This document shows positions 18,199 through 26,328 of a stretch of 64,000 nucleotides of DNA, in pieces; the stretch's first letter is position 1; every line of letters starts with the position of its first letter. Both the position numbers and the translations under genes were made by a program. Below the pieces are notes generated by a model. It worked only from the letters and a program-made list of their open reading frames with translations. It was not told the origin of the DNA and did not search any database. Origin of the DNA: Acinetobacter sichuanensis (GTDB lineage: Bacteria; Pseudomonadota; Gammaproteobacteria; Pseudomonadales; Moraxellaceae); NCBI RefSeq assembly GCF_003024515.2, contig NZ_PYIX02000001.1:124001-188000 (forward strand), in the 5' to 3' direction.

Positions 18199-18274
18199 TG
18201 GCTCTCCAACCTGGGCTCGAACCAGGGACCTGCGGATTAACAGTCCGTCGCTCTACCGACTGAGCTATTGGAGA
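18199..18274 (-). tRNA. tRNA-Asn (anticodon GTT), copy 1
   Basis: 76 bases including an encoded 3' CCA. The acceptor arms TCTCCAA and TTGGAGA pair perfectly, the anticodon loop reads CTGTTAA (GTT, asparagine), and the T-arm is CCTGG TTCGAGC CCAGG. Identical in sequence to copy 3 at 20013. Confidence 0.97.
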
Positions 18275-18285
18275 ATCTGGAACGC

Positions 18286-18314
18286 ATTTTAGTGATGAAA
18301 GGCAGTATGGTCAA
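18286..18314 (-). promoter_or_regulatory. Promoter of the first tRNA-Asn unit
   Basis: On the minus strand, TTGACC and TAAAAT are separated by 17 bases and lie about 11 bases ahead of the tRNA. The second tRNA-Asn unit has the same arrangement at 20100-20128. Confidence 0.75.
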
Positions 18315-18452
18315 GAGGCAAATGTAATATTTATGAGGAATAAAGTTTGTTTGGTATAAAATTAACCATTTATCGTGTTTTGTGGCAAAAATATTGAAAA
18401 TAATGTGTTTGATTTAGTGAAAATTGAGGGGTCTATGCTCTATTTTTTATTT

Positions 18453-19109
18453 TTACAAATTTTCAATATGGTCAGCAAGACTATGATTTTGCTGAGATGA
18501 AATTAATAAATAACCCAGTAAATCTAATTCAAGGCGTTGTTCAAGACTTAAAAAATTGCTGAAATCAAAATCTGGGTTTTGATGATAGGACTGAATGAAT
18601 AAGTCTCGTTCAAATAGTGGTAGGGCATAGAGTATTGAAAGCAATGTTACAGCTTGGAAGTGGGAATCTTTGGGTAAAAAGAATAAAGAAATCGCATGAT
18701 GTTGATATACTTTTTGCTGAGTTAAACTCAATTTTTCATCTATGTGTTTTTGATCAAGGTGTAATATCACGGTGGCTTGGAAAAAGTTAATATCTTCTAC
18801 TTGAATATTCGTTTGTGCGATGTCTTCAAGTGGAATATCCAAATGATGAAATAAAGTTCTCACCTCAAATCGTTGTTTTGAAATACGTAGATAAGGTTTG
18901 CCAAAACGAATTAAAAATAAAAGATAATATATTGAAATAACGACAAGCAAAAAGCCAATCAGTGCTGCAATTAAACTTAGTAATGGTTTTTGGTATCGTA
19001 ATTCATTAAATATAAAATAAAAAACAAATACAAAAATATATAATCCTAAAAAACTGAAAATAATTGTGGAGAGTTGAGTTTTAAATAGAATGCTTGTCTT
19101 GATATTCAT
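18453..19109 (-). CDS. Two-helix membrane protein, function unknown (A of a pair)
   Basis: 218 residues. Two hydrophobic segments at about 12-34 and 42-68 are followed by a cytoplasmic-looking domain that begins FGKPYLRISKQRFEVRTLF and continues with short beta strands, as in bacterial PH-like domains. The neighbouring gene at 19192 has the same layout: two helices, then a 'PhLKITPEAIYHEG' strand in the same place. The two are therefore probably distant paralogues. Both lie between the duplicated tRNA-Asn units. No enzymatic motif is visible. Confidence 0.65.
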   Translation of the reverse strand: MNIKTSILFKTQLSTIIFSFLGLYIFVFVFYFIFNELRYQKPLLSLIAALIGFLLVVISIYYLLFLIRFGKPYLRISKQRFEVRTLFHHLDIPLEDIAQTNIQVEDINFFQATVILHLDQKHIDEKLSLTQQKVYQHHAISLFFLPKDSHFQAVTLLSILYALPLFERDLFIQSYHQNPDFDFSNFLSLEQRLELDLLGYLLISSQQNHSLADHIENL

Positions 19110-19191
19110 ATTGAAATAGAGATTATTACCTGAATTGGGTTGTTATTGTTGAAAATAGATGGTTGCTTTTACTAGCTGAACTTAAGTGCTT

Positions 19192-19842
19192 TTAATTTGA
19201 TTTCAAGGTCATTTTAATATGATTTCCTATTAAAATGACATTATTTTCTTGATAGTATTTTAGATCTTTTTCGGATAAGTATTCATTTAGGTTAGGTTTT
19301 TCACCCTGATTCCATTGTTGGATAATAGTTTGACGTTGTTGCGTGTTCATGCGTTTAAGCACTGTGATCCATGTAGCAAAATCTAGGTTAATGGATGCAT
19401 AGCTTTCAGGGAAAATTCGAATACGTAATATTTCTGTGTATTTTCCATAACCTGTTTTATGTTGCGCTTGAATATCCCAATCATTCAGTACTAAGTCACA
19501 TATTGATTGACCAGAAATAGTATGTAATTTTAGGTTCGTAGAAATAATATCGATAAATTTAATATATTCAGATTTTTTCCATATTCCTTCATGATAAATG
19601 GCTTCAGGTGTAATTTTTAAGTGTGGTGTCTTGATTTTAAATAAACGATAAGTTGCAAAGCAAAGCATATAGATCATATAGCCAAAAAATAAGGCGAGTA
19701 CTGTATATATAATGCTTTGATGTGCAATTGCATTTACAGTCATAATAAATGTTGCAAAGCTAAAAATTAAAATAAAAAATGGAAGAAAAAATTTATTTAG
19801 ATTTTTTTTCTTTAAATAAAAGAGATGATAATTTTCTGGCAT
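19192..19842 (-). CDS. Two-helix membrane protein, function unknown (B of a pair)
   Basis: 216 residues with two membrane segments (about 17-39 and 45-68) and a PH-like C-terminal domain starting at TPHLKITPEAIYHEGIW. Layout and spacing match the downstream neighbour at 18453, although residue identity looks low. The start codon ATG at 19842 lies only about 45 bases from the terminator of the second tRNA-Asn unit. Very AT-rich. The pair may be co-transcribed, being 82 bases apart. Confidence 0.65.
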   Translation of the reverse strand: MPENYHLFYLKKKNLNKFFLPFFILIFSFATFIMTVNAIAHQSIIYTVLALFFGYMIYMLCFATYRLFKIKTPHLKITPEAIYHEGIWKKSEYIKFIDIISTNLKLHTISGQSICDLVLNDWDIQAQHKTGYGKYTEILRIRIFPESYASINLDFATWITVLKRMNTQQRQTIIQQWNQGEKPNLNEYLSEKDLKYYQENNVILIGNHIKMTLKSN

Positions 19843-19886
19843 ATTTATGTTTTAATCAATTTATTGATGATGTGATTTTAAATCAT

Positions 19887-19925
19887 AAAATAAAAAAAGC
19901 CCACTTCGCAATGAGTGGGCTTTTT
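19887..19925 (-). terminator. Terminator of the second tRNA-Asn unit
   Basis: A-run, then AGCCCACT paired with AGTGGGCT around an 8-base loop and flanked by T on the plus strand; near-identical to the hairpin behind tRNA copy 1. Confidence 0.9.
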
Positions 19926-19931
19926 AGAATC

Positions 19932-20007
19932 TGGCTCTTCCACCTGGGCTCGAACCAGGGACCTGCGGATTAACAGTCCGTCGCTCTACCGACTGAGCTA
20001 TGGAAGA
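19932..20007 (-). tRNA. tRNA-Asn (anticodon GTT), copy 2, variant acceptor stem
   Basis: 76 bases with encoded CCA. The body and the anticodon loop CTGTTAA match the other two copies, but the acceptor stem is TCTTCCA/TGGAAGA and not TCTCCAA/TTGGAGA. All seven pairs remain intact, so the changes are compensated and the gene is probably functional. Confidence 0.96.
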
Positions 20008-20012
20008 ATAGA

Positions 20013-20088
20013 TGGCTCTCCAACCTGGGCTCGAACCAGGGACCTGCGGATTAACAGTCCGTCGCTCTACCGACTGAGCTATTGGAGA
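20013..20088 (-). tRNA. tRNA-Asn (anticodon GTT), copy 3
   Basis: 76 bases with encoded CCA, identical to copy 1, and separated from copy 2 by only 5 bases, so copies 3 and 2 are one dicistronic transcript in that order. Confidence 0.97.
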
Positions 20089-20099
20089 ATCTGATGCGC

Positions 20100-20128
20100 A
20101 TTTTAGGGATGAAATGGCAACTCGTCAA
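20100..20128 (-). promoter_or_regulatory. Promoter of the second tRNA-Asn unit
   Basis: TTGACG and TAAAAT on the minus strand with 17 bases between, about 11 bases upstream of tRNA copy 3. Beyond it, 20129-20375 is AT-rich without a recognisable gene. Confidence 0.75.
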
Positions 20129-20375
20129 TAAGATAATGTAAAGAAATGAATTGTTTGCTTTATTAATATGCGTTTTTTGGAAAAAATTTTAAAAAATACG
20201 AATTTTGTTGTTTAAATAGGCGATTTTCACTATGCAAGATCATGAAAAATATCCATATTTGCAATGAAAATGGATGGTTACAGGTTTCAATTATTTTTGA
20301 ATAAAGTGTATACATACTTAATATAAGCATGAGAGCTTAGTAGTCTGGAAGCGTAAAATTAAACGTCACAATATA

Positions 20376-20406
20376 AAAAACCTCCATAATCAATATGGAG
20401 GTTTTA
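20376..20406 (-). terminator. Terminator of the pirin gene
   Basis: AAACCTCCATA pairs with TATGGAGGTTT around a 5-base loop, 16 bases past the pirin stop on its strand; the A-run at its left end is the T-run of the minus-strand transcript. Confidence 0.85.
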
Positions 20407-20421
20407 TTTTTGAATAAACCA

Positions 20422-21111
20422 TTAGTTGTTTAAGTCAAACCAGATGAATTGACTGTTTTCATTGGCATTGAGCATTGCATCTTCATCAAAAAGATAAGCA
20501 TCGCCTGCCTTCAAAGTTTGCCCTGCGATATCAATCTCACCTTCAATGACATGTACATAGTTAAATTTTTGAGTTGCTTTAACCTCAAGTGTATGACCTT
20601 TTTCCAAATAAGCAGCTTTAATTTCAGCATCTTGACGGATATGCATTGGTGCATTGTCATTTGGTCCCACAATTAATTGCCATTGGTTGGGCGTTTTACG
20701 TGGGTCACGTTCAATTTGTTGATAATTTGGCTCTGCATTTTGTACATTCGGCATTACCCAGATTTGCAGCATATGTACAGCTTCATCGCCTTGATTGACT
20801 TCACTGTGTTGTACGCCTGTACCAGCACTCATTAATTGCCATTCACCTGCATTGATATGACGCTCATTGCCCATACTATCTTTGTGTGAAATTGTGCCTT
20901 TGAGTACACAAGTCAAAATCTCCATATTGTCATGTGGATGTGTACCAAATCCATTATGTGCTGCAATGGTATCGTCATTGATAACACGTAATGAACCAAC
21001 ACCCATATATTTAGGGTTATACCAACTACCAAACGAAAAACTATGTTTGGTATCTAACCAACCTGCTTTGACATGACCACGATCTTCACTACGATGTAGA
21101 AATGTATTCAT
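20422..21111 (-). CDS. Pirin family protein (YhhW-like)
   Basis: 229 residues, a bicupin. The N-terminal half carries the pirin motifs FGSWYNP, GFGTHPHDNMEI (metal-binding histidines), then H in GTGVQHSE and the glutamate nearby. E. coli YhhW, of the same length and pattern, has quercetin 2,3-dioxygenase activity in vitro; the natural role of the family is not settled, and redox sensing has been proposed. Cytoplasmic. Monocistronic with its own terminator. Confidence 0.88.
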   Translation of the reverse strand: MNTFLHRSEDRGHVKAGWLDTKHSFSFGSWYNPKYMGVGSLRVINDDTIAAHNGFGTHPHDNMEILTCVLKGTISHKDSMGNERHINAGEWQLMSAGTGVQHSEVNQGDEAVHMLQIWVMPNVQNAEPNYQQIERDPRKTPNQWQLIVGPNDNAPMHIRQDAEIKAAYLEKGHTLEVKATQKFNYVHVIEGEIDIAGQTLKAGDAYLFDEDAMLNANENSQFIWFDLNN

Positions 21112-21271
21112 GATGAAACTCCAAATTTTTATTTTTTAACTTGAGTTCATATTAGCTTTCTAGAATATGGATTAAAACCTTAAAGTAGCAACGTATTGTT
21201 GTGTATTTGGAACGATGAAAGGAATTGATGAACAGCATTTATGGAACAATAAATAAAAGCTAAAATTTAAA

Positions 21272-22099
21272 TTATTCAGTTAAATTCAGTGCTTGAAAAA
21301 TCATTTGCATACCTTCTAGCGCGCCGTATTCTAAAGAAATACCTTGTGCTGATGAGAATTGTGCTTCTCTAGGATTAATTCGAATGACAGCAGGAGCAAA
21401 ACGTTCACTAAAATAACGTACCGTTGGAATTGCTGTTCCTGCACCTAGTTCAATGACTATAGGGTGATGGTATTGCGTGAGCCAAGCATTAAGATTTTGT
21501 CTTTGTTGCTGACTACGTCGCTCGATCCAATCATAATCATCAAACATCAAAATATTAGGTCGTGCTAGTGCTTGGCAGTGAGGACAGTGGGGTAACTCAC
21601 CTAGCCATTCACAACGGATGTGATCAATATGTGGGTTTAATGTTTCTGTTGTCCAAATTTTTGCAGTGCATACATTTAAGCATTGTAAATGTTGAATTGA
21701 ACCATGACATTCATAAATCAGATTTTCAGCAAAACCTGCTTTTTGAAATTGCCCATCCACATTTGATGTGAAAATAAAATAGGGAAGTTGCAGTATTGCA
21801 CTGAGTTTTTTTAATAAATGAAAACCCTGATGCGGTATTGTCTCTTGATATAACTTTAAACGATGCCCATAAAAACCCCATGCAAGATGAGGTTGTTGTT
21901 GAAATGCGTTTGGATTTGCAATAGATGTAAATTGCATACGTTGCTTAGCTAAGGCTGGATAAGCTTGCCACATACCATGATTACCACGAAAGTCAGGCAA
22001 ACCAGAATCTACGCCCATGCCAGCGCCTGCCGTGATGATTAAGCTATCTGCATGTGAAAAAAGCTTTTGTATTTTTGAGATGTGTTGAGAATTTAACAT
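21272..22099 (-). CDS. Sirtuin (SIR2 family NAD-dependent deacylase)
   Basis: 275 residues. The NAD-binding motif GAGMGVDSGLPDFRG (from residue 25), TSNVDGQF with NVD at 113-115, and the catalytic histidine in ECHGS (His132) are all present. Four cysteines (140, 144 and 172, 175) form a zinc ribbon, spaced CX3C and CX2C. This should remove acyl groups from lysines with NAD as co-substrate, releasing nicotinamide. The end (IRINPRE) is the usual adenosine-binding segment. It is longer than the compact CobB-type enzymes and has an extended YGHRLKLYQETIPHQGF insert. No acetyltransferase is adjacent. Confidence 0.88.
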   Translation of the reverse strand: MLNSQHISKIQKLFSHADSLIITAGAGMGVDSGLPDFRGNHGMWQAYPALAKQRMQFTSIANPNAFQQQPHLAWGFYGHRLKLYQETIPHQGFHLLKKLSAILQLPYFIFTSNVDGQFQKAGFAENLIYECHGSIQHLQCLNVCTAKIWTTETLNPHIDHIRCEWLGELPHCPHCQALARPNILMFDDYDWIERRSQQQRQNLNAWLTQYHHPIVIELGAGTAIPTVRYFSERFAPAVIRINPREAQFSSAQGISLEYGALEGMQMIFQALNLTE

Positions 22100-22182
22100 C
22101 GCATTTGAAACCTATGAAATATTTGTTAAAAATGATCGATTATTATTTGATAAGTATAGGTCAAAGCAAAATGATTTAAGAT

Positions 22183-22213
22183 AAAAAAACCAGTGTATAA
22201 CAACACTGGTTTT
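22183..22213 (-). terminator. Terminator of the L,D-transpeptidase gene
   Basis: AACCAGTGT pairs with ACACTGGTT around 6 bases; flanking A and T runs make it usable in the minus direction, 28 bases past the stop. Confidence 0.85.
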
Positions 22214-22240
22214 GAAATCATGTGAAAAATTTTTTCAACA

Positions 22241-23515
22241 TTATTCTAAGAATTTAACCGTGACACCAGATTTCACTTTTTTACCAAGATCATTAGCATC
22301 CCAGTTGGTTAAACGAATACAGCCATGAGATGCGGTTTTTGAAATCGCAGATGGGTTTGGTGTACCGTGAATACCAAATGATTTTTTGCTTAAACCGATC
22401 CAGATATTTCCTACTGGTGCATTTGGACCAGGTGGTAAAGAAAGTGGTTTACGGTTATTTCCTTGTACAAAGTTACTTGGTGAATAGCTATACCATGGAT
22501 TTGGTGCTACGCCAGTGACTTTATACGTCCCTGTTGGTGATGGTGTGTCAGAGCTACCAATCGTTGCAGGGAATGAACCTACCATCTGGTTTTGTGCATT
22601 AAACAAGTAAAGTTGTTTAGCACCTTTATGTGCCACAATGAGGTGAATGTTTTCAGGTAGTTCATTACGAATATTGGTGACAATGATTTTTTCACCAGCT
22701 TTTTTAAAGCTTGCTTTAGGATTTAGTTTCTTTAAGAAATCCTCATCCATATGAAATTTTTCACCCAACATTTCCGTCACACGCGTGTAGTACAAGCCTT
22801 TCATTTTTGCTTGTAAAGCGTAGTCATGTGGAATAGATGCAGCATAAGGACCTTTCAAGTCTGCATCTGTGATGGTGTACTCTACAAATGCAGGTTTAGC
22901 ACCTTGTTTTGCAACAAGAGCATCCCAAGTTTCTTTGGTTAGTTCGCCAGTAGGTTTTAAGCCATTCATTTGTTGAAATGAAGAAATAGCTTTTAGGGTA
23001 TTCATACCACTTGAACCATCAATCGCACCAGGTGAAGCATGGGCGTTGTTCAGCATAACATGCGCACGAGCATAAACAGGGAATTGACCTTTCCCAATAT
23101 TTTCATACCATTCAGCATTGTTAATGCCATCTAAAGTCCATGATGCTTTAGCTGCATTTGTAGATGGAGATTTAGGCGTTGCTGTTGTTTCACTTGTGCT
23201 TGATTCAGTCGTTTTTGCACTTGGTGCAATTGCTGTATCAGCAGTCTTATCTTCAGTCTTTTCTAGGTTTTGTAGCGTTGTAGCTGCTTGGTCTAAGTCA
23301 TTAAGCTCTTGTTGGGAAATTTGAGCTTCGCTAGCACTTGCTGTATTTACGGTAGATACAGCAGATGAATCAACAGCTAGAGGATCGATCGGATCTTCAA
23401 CTGCTGATGATACTTTGCTTGGCTTTAAGGGTTGCTCAGCAGTTGTAGGCGCAGCAAATGCAGTACCTGTTAATATACAACTTAAACTCAAAGCAAGAAT
23501 TGAGCGAACGAACAT
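22241..23515 (-). CDS. L,D-transpeptidase with peptidoglycan-binding domain
   Basis: 424 residues from the ATG at 23515, which has AAGG 9 bases upstream; a TTG three codons earlier is less likely. In order: Sec signal peptide (cut after AFA), a disordered Ser/Thr/Ala-rich linker of about 100 residues, a peptidoglycan-binding-like helical domain (NGLKPTGELTKETWDAL), a LysM-like segment, then the YkuD catalytic domain ending in SHGCIRL (Cys near 399) with the HGTPNP motif before it. Such enzymes make 3-3 crosslinks or attach proteins to peptidoglycan in the periplasm. Confidence 0.9.
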   Translation of the reverse strand: MFVRSILALSLSCILTGTAFAAPTTAEQPLKPSKVSSAVEDPIDPLAVDSSAVSTVNTASASEAQISQQELNDLDQAATTLQNLEKTEDKTADTAIAPSAKTTESSTSETTATPKSPSTNAAKASWTLDGINNAEWYENIGKGQFPVYARAHVMLNNAHASPGAIDGSSGMNTLKAISSFQQMNGLKPTGELTKETWDALVAKQGAKPAFVEYTITDADLKGPYAASIPHDYALQAKMKGLYYTRVTEMLGEKFHMDEDFLKKLNPKASFKKAGEKIIVTNIRNELPENIHLIVAHKGAKQLYLFNAQNQMVGSFPATIGSSDTPSPTGTYKVTGVAPNPWYSYSPSNFVQGNNRKPLSLPPGPNAPVGNIWIGLSKKSFGIHGTPNPSAISKTASHGCIRLTNWDANDLGKKVKSGVTVKFLE

Positions 23516-23757
23516 GTAATTCAACCTTAAGAATTATTCATATTGATTTATAAAAACCGAATAAGTATTGCAGAATTTAAATGTAGATGCAGTAGTTGTT
23601 TTGTGTAAATACTCGTTTTATGCAAATAAAAGCCAGCAAAAGTAAACAGAAAATTTAAGAATATGTAGAAAAATAAAATGTCGAGAAGAAAAGCTTATAT
23701 TTGAAAGCTTTTTTGATATGATGAGTCAAATTGTTAAATTTGAAAATAGGAAAGTAA

Positions 23758-24831
23758 ATGACGACCCTCAAAAATGATCGTTTTCTACGTGCCTTGTTGC
23801 GTGAACCCGTAGATACCACACCAGTATGGATGATGCGCCAAGCAGGTCGTTATCTTCCTGAGTATCGTGAGACACGAGGCAAAGCAGGTGATTTTCTTTC
23901 TTTATGTAAAAATACTGAATTTGCATGTGAAGTGACTTTACAGCCTTTACGTCGTTATGATTTAGATGCTGCGATTTTATTTTCAGATATTTTGACAATT
24001 CCTGATGCTTTGGGATTAGGTCTATACTTTGAAGTAGGTGAAGGTCCTAAGTTTCATAAGACGATTCGTAGCGAACAAGACGTTGCAAATTTACCGAAAT
24101 TTAATGCAGCATCTGACTTAGATTATGTCATGAATGCAGTTTCAACTATTCGTTCTGCATTAGGTGGTCAAGTCCCTTTAATTGGTTTTTCAGGTAGTCC
24201 TTGGACTTTGGCAACCTATATGATTGAAGGTGGTTCGAGTAAAGATTTTCGCTTTACCAAGCAAATGATGTATGCCCAACCTGAAGTTTTACATGCATTA
24301 TTAGACCGCTTAGCTGATGCAGTGATCGACTATTTAAATGCGCAAGTCGATGCAGGCGCACAAGCAATTCAAATTTTTGATAGTTGGGGCGGCGCGCTAG
24401 CACATCGCGAATATCTTGAGTTTTCACTTCAATATATGCAGAAAATTGTTGCAGGTTTAAAACGTGAAAATGAAGGACGTAAAGTGCCTGTCATTTTATT
24501 TACCAAAGGCGGTGGGCAGTGGTTAGAACCAATGGTTGCAACAGGTGCAGATGCTTTAGGCTTGGACTGGACAACACCTTTAAATGTAGCACGCCAAACA
24601 GTTAATGGTCGTGTGGCACTGCAAGGTAATTTAGATCCTGCAACATTATATGGTTCAGCACAAACGATTGAGAAAGCAACAAAAGCCATGCTAGACGATG
24701 CTTATGCCAACGGTGAAAAAACAGGTTATGTTGCAAACTTAGGACATGGTATTACGCAATGGGTTGACCCTGCACAACCAAAAATATTCATTGATACCGT
24801 GCATGAATATAGTGCGAAATACTTAGGATAA
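23758..24831 (+). CDS. hemE: Uroporphyrinogen decarboxylase
   Basis: 357 residues, the standard HemE length. The N-terminal [21 protein letters not shown] motif holds the conserved arginines for substrate carboxylates; [12 protein letters not shown] and [17 protein letters not shown] follow, with the conserved Tyr in the latter. The enzyme removes four carboxyl groups from uroporphyrinogen III to give coproporphyrinogen III in the cytoplasm. AGGAAAG precedes the ATG. A DUF817 gene follows after 16 bases and is probably co-transcribed. Confidence 0.97.
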   Translation: MTTLKNDRFLRALLREPVDTTPVWMMRQAGRYLPEYRETRGKAGDFLSLCKNTEFACEVTLQPLRRYDLDAAILFSDILTIPDALGLGLYFEVGEGPKFHKTIRSEQDVANLPKFNAASDLDYVMNAVSTIRSALGGQVPLIGFSGSPWTLATYMIEGGSSKDFRFTKQMMYAQPEVLHALLDRLADAVIDYLNAQVDAGAQAIQIFDSWGGALAHREYLEFSLQYMQKIVAGLKRENEGRKVPVILFTKGGGQWLEPMVATGADALGLDWTTPLNVARQTVNGRVALQGNLDPATLYGSAQTIEKATKAMLDDAYANGEKTGYVANLGHGITQWVDPAQPKIFIDTVHEYSAKYLG

Positions 24832-24847
24832 AACGCTTTTTTTCTCC

Positions 24848-25654
24848 ATGTTTTATATAAAATTAAGTATTGAATTTATCATTAAGGCAGTTTCCGCTGC
24901 CTTATTTGGTATTTTATTGCTGATCGCTTTTGCACTGAGTGCAAAAATGGACAGTCATGAGTTTTATGGCTTCTTTCGTTATGATTATTTATTATTTTAT
25001 GCCTTACTCATTCAAGTCTGTTTACTCTATTTAAAACTCGAATCATGGGCGGAAGCAAAAGTGATTGCTTTGTTCCATGTTATGGCAATGGTGATGGAAA
25101 TTTTCCTGACTCATCCACACATTGCATCTTGGCAATATCCACAGCCTGCGGTTTTTAAAATCATGACTGTACCGTTATTTGCAGGCTTTATGTATTCGGC
25201 AGTTGGCAGTTTTTTTGCACGTTCATTAAGGCTTTATCAAGTTTCTTTTTTAAGATTGCCTAGTTTTGCCAATATGCTGAGTCTTGCATTGTTGTCTTAT
25301 CTTAATTTTATGACAAAATTTTTTGTTCCAGATATACGCAATGTATTGTTTGTTTGGAGCGTCGTTATTTTTTGGAAAACAAAAATTCGCTTTCAAATAC
25401 AACAATCTCAATTCCAATTACCTATGCTGCCAATTTTATTGATTTTGGCATTTATCATTTGGATTGCTGAAAATATCAGTACTTTTTATAAAATTTGGTT
25501 ATATCCAAGTCAGGTCGATGCATGGCATATGGTGGGGTGGGGTAAGCTTGGTTCTTGGTATTTATTGCTCTTGCTCAGTCTGGTGCTAGTCTTACGAATT
25601 TTAGGGCACAGAGCCGATACAGGGCAGTGGTTATTAAAAGAGAATGAAAAATAA
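24848..25654 (+). CDS. DUF817 family integral membrane protein
   Basis: 268 residues with about eight hydrophobic segments. The motifs RYDYLLFYALLIQ, ESWAEAKVIALFH, MEIFLTHP and WHMVGWGKLGSWYLLLL are those of DUF817, a family of unknown function named YoaT in Bacillus. It lies in the inner membrane. The 16-base gap to hemE indicates one operon, but I know of no link to haem synthesis. Confidence 0.82.
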   Translation: MFYIKLSIEFIIKAVSAALFGILLLIAFALSAKMDSHEFYGFFRYDYLLFYALLIQVCLLYLKLESWAEAKVIALFHVMAMVMEIFLTHPHIASWQYPQPAVFKIMTVPLFAGFMYSAVGSFFARSLRLYQVSFLRLPSFANMLSLALLSYLNFMTKFFVPDIRNVLFVWSVVIFWKTKIRFQIQQSQFQLPMLPILLILAFIIWIAENISTFYKIWLYPSQVDAWHMVGWGKLGSWYLLLLLSLVLVLRILGHRADTGQWLLKENEK

Positions 25655-25776
25655 TCAATTAAAATGGTATATTTTGATTTGCTTATCAGAATAACTGTGT
25701 TAAACATTTATACAGTGTAATCATAGTTACACAAATCCCAAGAATAAGGGAAACATTAAAAATATTGGAGAACGAC

Positions 25777-26247
25777 ATGTTAAAAAAAATCGCTTTAGCA
25801 GCCATATTGGCAACAGGATCAGTTTCAGCTTTTGCAGATAGCGATGTAGGTTGTGGTCTAGGTTCTCAAGTTTGGGAAGGACAGTCTGGAAAAATTCCTA
25901 AAATTTTAGCTGCAACAACCAATGGTTTGTTTGCAAACCAATTATTTGGTATCACATTTGGTACACTAGGTTGTAGTGGTACAGGTGCTGTGACTGCTCA
26001 GGCAGTGACATTTACCAATGAAAATGCTGAATCACTTGCACGTGATATGGCAGTTGGTGAGGGTGAAAGCTTAAATGTTTTGGCTGAATTATTAAATATT
26101 AAAGCTGAGGATAAAGCGCGTTTCTTTGCAGTATCTAAACAAAATTTCTCTAAAATTTACTCAGCTGAAAATGCATCTTCAGCAGAAGTTTTAGCATCAT
26201 TACAAACTGTGATGTCACAAGACGAAGCCTTAAAAGCTTACGTTTAA
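25777..26247 (+). CDS. DUF3015 family exported protein
   Basis: 156 residues from the ATG at 25777, chosen for its GGAG ribosome site 6 bases upstream. A Sec signal peptide (cut after AFA) leads into DVGCGLGSQVWEGQSGK and TFGTLGCSG, the DUF3015 signatures with two conserved cysteines likely joined by a disulfide. It is probably periplasmic. Function unknown. It has its own terminator. Confidence 0.82.
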   Translation: MLKKIALAAILATGSVSAFADSDVGCGLGSQVWEGQSGKIPKILAATTNGLFANQLFGITFGTLGCSGTGAVTAQAVTFTNENAESLARDMAVGEGESLNVLAELLNIKAEDKARFFAVSKQNFSKIYSAENASSAEVLASLQTVMSQDEALKAYV

Positions 26248-26256
26248 TGTGAAGAG

Positions 26257-26288
26257 AAAACCCTGTCATTGATGATGGGGTTTTTTTA
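26257..26288 (+). terminator. Terminator of the DUF3015 gene
   Basis: AAAACCC and GGGTTTT pair around an imperfectly paired 15-base interior, followed by seven T. Confidence 0.75.
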
Positions 26289-26328
26289 TTTATTTTAGTA
26301 AAATTTTAAATGATTCAATATATTATTA

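Noticed and set aside
18153..18209. Longer N-terminus for the DUF2726 protein
   Set aside because: It would be encoded by the tRNA terminator and reach into the tRNA gene.
18199..20088. Repeated 76-base blocks as CRISPR or insertion sequence ends
   Set aside because: They are complete tRNA-Asn genes with encoded CCA, promoters and terminators.
18199..20088. Genomic island integrated at tRNA-Asn
   Set aside because: No integrase is present and the region between holds only two small membrane genes; duplication of the tRNA unit is the simpler reading.
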